Part shown: positions 1-2,855 of the stretch, in pieces
How the letters are laid out: every line of letters starts with the position of its first letter
How positions within the stretch are numbered: position 1 is the first letter of the stretch
Origin: Acidobacteriota bacterium
GTDB lineage: Bacteria; Acidobacteriota; Terriglobia; Terriglobales; Acidobacteriaceae
DNA length: 5,028 nucleotides
NCBI GenBank assembly: GCA_021781255.1
Contig: JAJXXG010001126.1
Coordinates: 1-5,028, forward strand
Reading direction: 5' to 3'
The notes under the pieces: model-generated
Database searches by the model: none
Told to the model about the DNA's origin: nothing
Seen by the model: only the letters and a program-made list of their open reading frames with translations
Made by a program: the position numbers and the translations under genes

Positions 1-241
1 GAGTGGTGATGTCGCCTGAGGCAGACACGTCGACGAACAGTGGCGAGAGGACCAGCTCCAGGCTGTACTGGTCGCGCATGTTGATGGCGTTGGACCAGGT
101 GTCCTCAATCTTCTGGAATGTGGCGACTTCAGGGGTGGCCGCAGACGTGATCCCGGGCTGGGCGGGAGCCGGTACGGGAGTCTGGGCAAACGCAGCACAG
201 GAAAGAAATAAAGCAGATAACAAAACGGCAAAACGGGTCAT
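1..241 (-). CDS. Secreted NTF2-like / DUF4440-type protein, N-terminal part (runs off window)
   Basis: Reading the minus strand from the ATG at 241 gives 80 residues and then leaves the window with no stop, so the C-terminal part is missing. Residues 1-19 form a clear Sec signal peptide (MTRFAVLL, then a hydrophobic run ending AFA), with likely cleavage between A19 and Q20. A Pro/Ala-rich linker follows (about 21-37). Residues 38-80 contain TFQKIEDTWSNAI, then RDQYSLELVLSPLFVDVSA and SGD. This resembles the first helix and strand of secreted SnoaL/NTF2-like (DUF4440) proteins, where a conserved W and a 'D...L...l.p.fvdvs..G' pattern recur. The family is structurally a cone-shaped barrel with varied or unknown roles; no specific substrate can be named. 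A Shine-Dalgarno AGGAG lies 12 nt upstream (rather far). The gene lies 108 bp downstream of the crp-like gene on the same strand with no clear terminator between them, so read-through is possible. The family call is by eye from a fragment. Confidence 0.7.
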   Translation of the reverse strand, partial: MTRFAVLLSALFLSCAAFAQTPVPAPAQPGITSAATPEVATFQKIEDTWSNAINMRDQYSLELVLSPLFVDVSASGDITT

Positions 242-253
242 ACGTAGCACGAA

Positions 254-275
254 CTCCTACTGTTTCGATGATATA
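254..275 (-). promoter_or_regulatory. Ribosome binding site and weak -10-like box before the NTF2-like gene
   Basis: On the minus strand AGGAG (bases 258-254) precedes the ATG at 241 by 12 nt, longer than the usual 5-9. Just upstream, TATATC (bases 275-270) is a 4/6 match to a sigma-70 -10 box in an AT-rich patch within otherwise GC-rich sequence. No convincing -35 box lies 17 nt further up (CTGCCC). This could be the gene's own weak promoter, or the gene could depend on transcription from the upstream regulator. Confidence 0.3.
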
Positions 276-349
276 TCTTGGACGCGGGATGCGGGCAGGA
301 GGAGAGCGCCGAAAGACGTCACGGGCATGGGGAGGCTGGAGAGTCGGCC

Positions 350-1102
350 CTAGGCCAGCGTCTGCAGGCGCTCGGGATGGTGCAGCGTGATGACGGAGCC
401 CTCAATCGAGATCCAGCCCTCCTTGCGGAACTGGCCGAGGGTACGGGTGACGGTCTCGCGGGTGGTGCAGGCCATGGAGGCCATTTCCTCGTGGGTGAGC
501 AGCAGGGGAAATCGGAATTCGTCTTCGTTGACCTGCTCGCCAATCTGGTGACCGAGCTCGATCAGCAGGCGCGCGAGGCGGGCCGCCACGGTTTCCGCCA
601 GCGAGATGCGGCAGGCATCCTGTAACGCGAAGCGGTACTCCTGGCAGATGCACTGCACGGCGCGCATCTGGGCTTCCTTGTGACTGCGCAGGAAGTTGAG
701 GAACCGGTCGCGCTCGACGGGCCTAAGCTGGGCGGGCGTGAGCGATTCGGCAGAGACCTCATAGACGCCGTGGGAGAGTACGGCATAGAGCCCCAGCATG
801 GAGCCGGGACCGGCGACGCGCACGATCATCTGGCGGTCCTGCGGATGCCCGGCGGTGAGCTTGAGGTATCCGCTGCAAATCAGATAGAGGCAGCGGGCGT
901 CCTCGCCCTGCGTGAAGAGGGATGCCTGGGCGGGCAGAGAGATGGTGCTGGTGGCGAGTTCAAGATCTGCGAGGACCGCGCTGCCGAGGGAACAGAACCA
1001 GCCGGGGCGGCGGTTGGAGCAGGCCGCACATCCAACGGGCACCTGTCTTGCTTGCTGCTTTTGCCTTCTCTGCATTCCTGCGGGAATCCCAACATCCGCC
1101 AT
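350..1102 (-). CDS. Crp/Fnr-family transcriptional regulator with N-terminal cysteine cluster
   Basis: A complete 250-residue protein of the usual size for the family. Residues about 40-140 form the cyclic-nucleotide-type beta-roll sensor (CLYLICSGYLKL near 71-82, GPGSMLGL near 98-105). The dimer helix covers roughly 140-180, and the C-terminal winged helix 180-250. The HTH is easy to see: THEEMASMACTTRETVTR (203-220), with R215, E216 and R220 in the positions of CRP R180, E181 and R185, which contact the TGTGA half-site. The sensor lacks the GE...RSA pocket residues of true cAMP receptors, so cAMP is an unlikely ligand. Instead C25-x2-C28-x8-C37 precedes the sensor, recalling FNR's C20/C23/C29. 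The position of FNR's fourth ligand (C122) appears to be R127, so FNR-type [4Fe-4S] binding is not assured; C71, C76, C151, C153, C164 and C212 are other thiols. The ATG at 1102 has GGAG 7 nt upstream. The gene is divergent from the cytochrome operon and is its likely regulator. Confidence 0.93.
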   Translation of the reverse strand: MADVGIPAGMQRRQKQQARQVPVGCAACSNRRPGWFCSLGSAVLADLELATSTISLPAQASLFTQGEDARCLYLICSGYLKLTAGHPQDRQMIVRVAGPGSMLGLYAVLSHGVYEVSAESLTPAQLRPVERDRFLNFLRSHKEAQMRAVQCICQEYRFALQDACRISLAETVAARLARLLIELGHQIGEQVNEDEFRFPLLLTHEEMASMACTTRETVTRTLGQFRKEGWISIEGSVITLHHPERLQTLA

Positions 1103-1109
1103 CGTCTTA

Positions 1110-1113
1110 CTCC
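1110..1113 (-). promoter_or_regulatory. Shine-Dalgarno of the Crp-family gene
   Basis: On the minus strand GGAG is followed by 7 nt (TAAGACG) and the ATG at 1102. This supports that start over the internal Met at residue 10, which lacks a comparable site. Confidence 0.7.
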
Positions 1114-1170
1114 GTCTTCCGCCGATGAAGGGCCTTCAAAGTCCTTGATCTTCCTCCCGGCGACGCGGAG

Positions 1171-1189
1171 GTTGCATCGGAGGTGCAAC
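1171..1189. repeat. Perfect inverted repeat GTTGCA-N7-TGCAAC in the leader of the Crp-family gene
   Basis: Two exact 6-bp arms (1171-1176 and 1184-1189) flank a 7-nt spacer TCGGAGG. The centre is 78 bp upstream of the regulator's start codon, so it would lie in or near its 5' leader. It could be a small mRNA hairpin or an operator for another dimeric regulator. It does not resemble the TGTGA-type sites nearby. Confidence 0.5.
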
Positions 1190-1256
1190 AGCTTTCGGCC
1201 TCCGGGAAAGAGATTTTCGCCTGTCCAGAGTCTCCCGCATGTACCACAGTCTAAGA

Positions 1257-1272
1257 TGTGATGGTCCTCACG
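1257..1272. promoter_or_regulatory. CRP-type operator A (TGTGA-N6-TCACG), regulator side
   Basis: TGTGA-TGGTCC-TCACG matches the symmetric CRP consensus TGTGA-N6-TCACA at 9 of 10 half-site bases. The symmetry extends outward (GA.GTGA on both arms). It lies 154 bp upstream of the Crp-family start codon, so autoregulation is plausible. The neighbouring regulator carries the CRP-like R-E-x3-R recognition helix, which fits this half-site. Binding is inferred, not shown. Confidence 0.6.
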
Positions 1273-1291
1273 TCTCTTCAGCCTGCAAAAA

Positions 1292-1411
1292 CCTGTTTAC
1301 TGATCCGGGTCCGGCTCCGGCGCCGGCGTCGGGGGGCGTAACTCCCAATAAGGGTGACTCTGCGGTGAAATCAAGGGTGCCACTAACCCCGGGGAGTCAG
1401 AAAGACAGGCC
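1292..1411 (+). ncRNA. Possible structured RNA element with cobalamin-riboswitch-like sequence words
   Basis: Nested complementarity suggests a folded RNA: CCTGTTT (1292-1298) with AAGACAGG-type sequence (1403-1409, one G-U), TGACTC (1355-1360) with GAGTCA (1394-1399), and GGGT (1375-1378) with ACCC (1386-1389). The words AATAAGGG (1347-1354), CGGTGAAATC (1363-1372), GCCACT (1379-1384) and GAGTCAGAAAGAC (1394-1406) recall, in order, conserved stretches of the cobalamin riboswitch. The element is much shorter than that class, and GACAGGCC replaces the hallmark GACCTGCC. A hairpin followed by T-rich sequence comes 20 nt later. It may be a degenerate or variant aptamer, a small RNA, or chance in GC-rich DNA. 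No B12-related gene is nearby, which argues against a classic B12 switch. Confidence 0.22.
1304..1333. repeat. Imperfect tandem hexamer TCCGGC, five units
   Basis: Five consecutive 6-bp units read TCCGGG, TCCGGC, TCCGGC, GCCGGC, GTCGGG. Within them CCGGCGCCGG (1317-1326) is a perfect 10-bp palindrome. This is a short GC-rich low-complexity patch just inside the candidate structured RNA; slippage is the simplest origin. Confidence 0.55.
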
Positions 1412-1430
1412 GTAGTTTTCGGATGCCGGT

Positions 1431-1456
1431 GCGCGGTAACACTGCGTTCTTATTTT
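1431..1456 (+). terminator. Terminator-like hairpin with T-rich tail, following the candidate RNA
   Basis: CGCGGT-AAC-ACTGCG (1432-1446) forms a 6-bp stem with one G-U pair and a 3-nt loop. It is followed by TTCTTATTTTC. The stem is short and the tail is interrupted, so it is a weak intrinsic terminator at best, but its place right after the folded element is suggestive of an aptamer/terminator arrangement or of the end of a small RNA. Confidence 0.3.
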
Positions 1457-1555
1457 CATTATTTCCATGGCATGACTGCGGTTAAGCTGTTTTGGGTGGA
1501 ACTGGGATGCCGATGGGATTGCCCGTGGAACGAGGGCGGGAAAAGGCGCGCAGGG

Positions 1556-1579
1556 AAGCTGCCTTGCCGGGCAGTTTTT
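1556..1579 (+). terminator. Rho-independent terminator-like hairpin, plus strand
   Basis: CTGCC (1559-1563) and GGCAG (1570-1574) pair around a 6-nt loop, and the stem can be lengthened by AAG (1556-1558) pairing with the first Ts. Five Ts follow directly (1575-1579), with more T-rich sequence to 1586. On the minus strand the stem is not followed by Ts, so it points in the plus direction. No plus-strand gene lies just upstream, which implies an unannotated transcript ending here, or insulation of the cytochrome promoter from upstream transcription. Confidence 0.45.
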
Positions 1580-1613
1580 CATTTTTCGATAGATTTGGAC
1601 GGAAAGATGGTGC

Positions 1614-1642
1614 ATGATTTCGGGACGAGTCATCGAGGTCAA
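1614..1642 (-). promoter_or_regulatory. Candidate sigma-70-type promoter toward the Crp-family gene
   Basis: On the minus strand TTGACC (bases 1642-1637, 5/6 to TTGACA) is separated by exactly 17 nt from AATCAT (1619-1614, 4/6 to TATAAT). A transcript would start near 1607 and run about 500 nt before the regulator's ATG. CRP-type operator B would be centred about 63 bp upstream of that start, near the class I activation position. This is plausible by spacing but untested; such boxes occur by chance. Confidence 0.3.
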
Positions 1643-1662
1643 AATCAGGCGTTTTTACAGTG

Positions 1663-1678
1663 TGTGATGAACGTCACC
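1663..1678. promoter_or_regulatory. CRP-type operator B (TGTGA-N6-TCACC), cytochrome side
   Basis: TGTGA-TGAACG-TCACC matches TGTGA-N6-TCACA at 9 of 10 half-site bases, and 10 of the 14 bases from 1664 to 1677 are symmetric. It lies 183 bp upstream of the cytochrome start codon. A -10-like box TAGGAT (1700-1705, 4/6) with no good -35 lies downstream. A start near 1712 would put the site centre at about -41.5, the class II activator position. It shares TGTGATG and TCAC with operator A, which supports one common regulator, presumably the divergent Crp-family protein. Confidence 0.6.
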
Positions 1679-1699
1679 GTGTTTCGGCATACGTCAACG

Positions 1700-1705
1700 T
1701 AGGAT
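1700..1705 (+). promoter_or_regulatory. Candidate -10 box of the cytochrome-barrel operon
   Basis: TAGGAT matches TATAAT at 4 of 6 positions. The expected -35 window (1677-1682, CCGTGT) is poor, as is common at activator-dependent promoters, and operator B overlaps that window. The predicted leader to the cytochrome ATG would be about 150 nt and begins with a small imperfect hairpin (GCTG/CAGC and GCAT/ATGC, 1706-1734). Confidence 0.3.
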
Positions 1706-1848
1706 GCTGCGCATGAGGTGATGCTCCGCACAGCAGTGTCTGTACAGCCGGCGGACCCATAACTACGACGACGCACGGGCCCTTCGATGGCTGCCACGTG
1801 AAGCTCAGTTAGGGTGAGGCTGTTACACAGGCTGCGATGAGAGCTACC

Positions 1849-1854
1849 GAGGTG
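1849..1854 (+). promoter_or_regulatory. Shine-Dalgarno deciding the cytochrome start
   Basis: GAGGTG lies 7 nt before the ATG at 1862. The in-frame TTG just ahead (1859) and the later in-frame ATGs at 1883, 1889 and 1916 have no equally good site, so 1862 is preferred. The 1916 ATG would give a more typical signal peptide and remains a possible alternative. Confidence 0.6.
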
Positions 1855-1861
1855 GTACTTG

Positions 1862-2845
1862 ATGCATAGAGATGGGCCAGTAATGCGAATGCCAAAAAGT
1901 GCGGCTCCGGGAAGAATGCCGGGACTGCGAGTCTGTTTGATGTTGCTGCTGGGCGCAGGCATGCTTTGCGCTACCGCAATGGCTGCTCCGGCGCATGGGG
2001 CGAAAGCGGCTAGTGTACACGCCAACGAACCGGCCCCGGGCGACTTTGTGGGCCAGGACGCCTGCGCGACCTGCCATCAAGAGGTCTCGAAGGGATTCAC
2101 TTCCAATCCGCACAGCCGGCTTGCGATGCAGCACGGCGGCACGGGCGTGACCTGCGAGAACTGCCACGGAGCGGGCAAGGCGCATGTGGACGGCGGCGGC
2201 GACAAGACGAAGATCTTCAACCCGTCAGAAGCCACGGCCAAGCAGGTGGACGACAAGTGCCTGAGCTGCCACCAGGGCAAGCACGCGAACTTTGAGCGCT
2301 CGGCCCACGGCGAAGGCAATGTGAGCTGCATCAGCTGCCACAGCGTCCACAAGAGCGGCAGCCACGAGCATCTGCTGAAGGCCTCGCAGCCAGAGCTCTG
2401 CTTCCAATGCCATACGGACGTGAAGCCGCAGTTCAACATGCCCTTCCATCACAAGGTGGAGGAAGGCCTGATGAAGTGCACGGACTGCCACGATCCGCAC
2501 GGCACCTTCCAGCGCAAGGCTTTGATGACCTCATCGCAACAGGACATGGTCTGCACCAAGTGCCATACGGAGACGGCGGGGCCGTTTGTGTATGAGCATC
2601 CGGTGGTGAAGACGGAAGGCTGCACGGCCTGCCACTTCCCGCACGGGGGACCGAATCCGCGCCTGCTGAACCGCGCCAATGTGAACACGCTGTGCATGCA
2701 GTGCCACTCGCCGTCGCCGAACTTCACGACCACTGGCATACCCAGCTTCCACAACCAGGCGCAGCAGTATCAGGCCTGCACGATCTGCCACACGAGCATT
2801 CACGGTTCCAACACGAGTTCGATTTTCTTCAACTCAACAGAGTAA
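1862..2845 (+). CDS. Decaheme c-type cytochrome, MtrA/DmsE/PioA type
   Basis: A 327-residue exported protein, close to the length of MtrA (about 333). A signal peptide ends near residue 41 (hydrophobic core CLMLLLGAGML, then ATAMA). Ten CXXCH heme-attachment motifs begin at residues 68, 98, 133, 156, 180, 206, 231, 254, 278 and 306: CATCH, CENCH, CLSCH, CISCH, CFQCH, CTDCH, CTKCH, CTACH, CMQCH, CTICH. All ten are standard, and many further His residues (for example H84, H141, H149, H163, H213, H261, H314) can serve as the second axial ligands of bis-His hemes. The C-terminal CTICHTSIHGSN resembles the end typical of the DmsE family. Known relatives form a heme wire running from the periplasm into an outer-membrane barrel and pass electrons to or from extracellular acceptors or donors. 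The barrel gene begins 10 nt downstream, giving the classic pairing. Direction of electron flow and terminal substrate cannot be read from the sequence. Hemes would be attached in the periplasm by the cytochrome c maturation system, which is not in this window. Confidence 0.96.
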   Translation: MHRDGPVMRMPKSAAPGRMPGLRVCLMLLLGAGMLCATAMAAPAHGAKAASVHANEPAPGDFVGQDACATCHQEVSKGFTSNPHSRLAMQHGGTGVTCENCHGAGKAHVDGGGDKTKIFNPSEATAKQVDDKCLSCHQGKHANFERSAHGEGNVSCISCHSVHKSGSHEHLLKASQPELCFQCHTDVKPQFNMPFHHKVEEGLMKCTDCHDPHGTFQRKALMTSSQQDMVCTKCHTETAGPFVYEHPVVKTEGCTACHFPHGGPNPRLLNRANVNTLCMQCHSPSPNFTTTGIPSFHNQAQQYQACTICHTSIHGSNTSSIFFNSTE

Positions 2846-2849
2846 GGGG
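2845..2849 (+). promoter_or_regulatory. Shine-Dalgarno of the barrel gene, overlapping the cytochrome stop codon
   Basis: AGGGG begins on the last base of the cytochrome TAA and sits 6 nt before the ATG at 2856. This arrangement favours translational coupling, keeping cytochrome and barrel synthesis in proportion. Confidence 0.6.
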
Positions 2850-2855
2850 CGAGCG

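Larger units (their letters stand above)
1103..1861. other. Divergent intergenic region (759 bp) rich in regulatory signals, no convincing protein gene
   Basis: This stretch separates the minus-strand regulator from the plus-strand cytochrome operon. Short open frames exist (for example 1472-1702 plus and 1397-1642 minus), but none has a ribosome binding site or recognisable protein content. The region is locally AT-richer (about 1441-1665) than the flanking genes. It holds two CRP-type palindromes, a candidate structured RNA, two plus-strand hairpin-plus-T tracts, a perfect inverted repeat in the regulator's leader and a hexamer repeat, each listed separately. A 759-bp gap is long for a compact bacterial genome and, with terminators pointing toward the cytochrome gene, suggests at least one unannotated transcript. 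Confidence 0.8.

Noticed and set aside
680..1261. 193-codon plus-strand open frame opposite the Crp-family gene
   Set aside because: It is a shadow of the regulator's coding strand, with low-complexity Gly/Glu/Arg content and no family signature.
1397..1642. 81-codon minus-strand open frame in the intergenic region
   Set aside because: It starts at a TTG that is better explained as part of a -35 box, has no ribosome binding site, and shows no domain-like sequence.
1472..1702. 76-codon plus-strand open frame in the intergenic region
   Set aside because: It has no Shine-Dalgarno, runs through the 1556-1579 terminator and operator B, and its protein (Trp/Cys/Arg mix) resembles nothing recognisable.
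1717..1732. Third CRP-like site GGTGA-N6-GCACA
   Set aside because: It matches only 8 of 10 half-site bases; a match this good is expected roughly once in a few such regions by chance. Its centre is 54 bp from operator B, so it may still merit testing if B proves real.
1740..1747. CTGTACAG perfect palindrome, possible LexA-like box
   Set aside because: An 8-bp palindrome without the longer spaced LexA arrangement is expected by chance, and no SOS gene is nearby.
1103..1861. Search for an FNR box (TTGAT-N4-ATCAA) and a sigma-54 promoter (TGGCAC-N5-TTGC)
   Set aside because: Only half-sites were found (for example TTGAT at 1859-1863 without a partner, and TGGCATG near 1469 without the -12 element).
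1103..1861. GEMM-type (c-di-GMP/cGAMP) riboswitch, known before multiheme cytochrome genes in Geobacter
   Set aside because: The hallmark words of that aptamer (AGGGCAAACC and GACGCAAAGCC) were not found on the plus strand.
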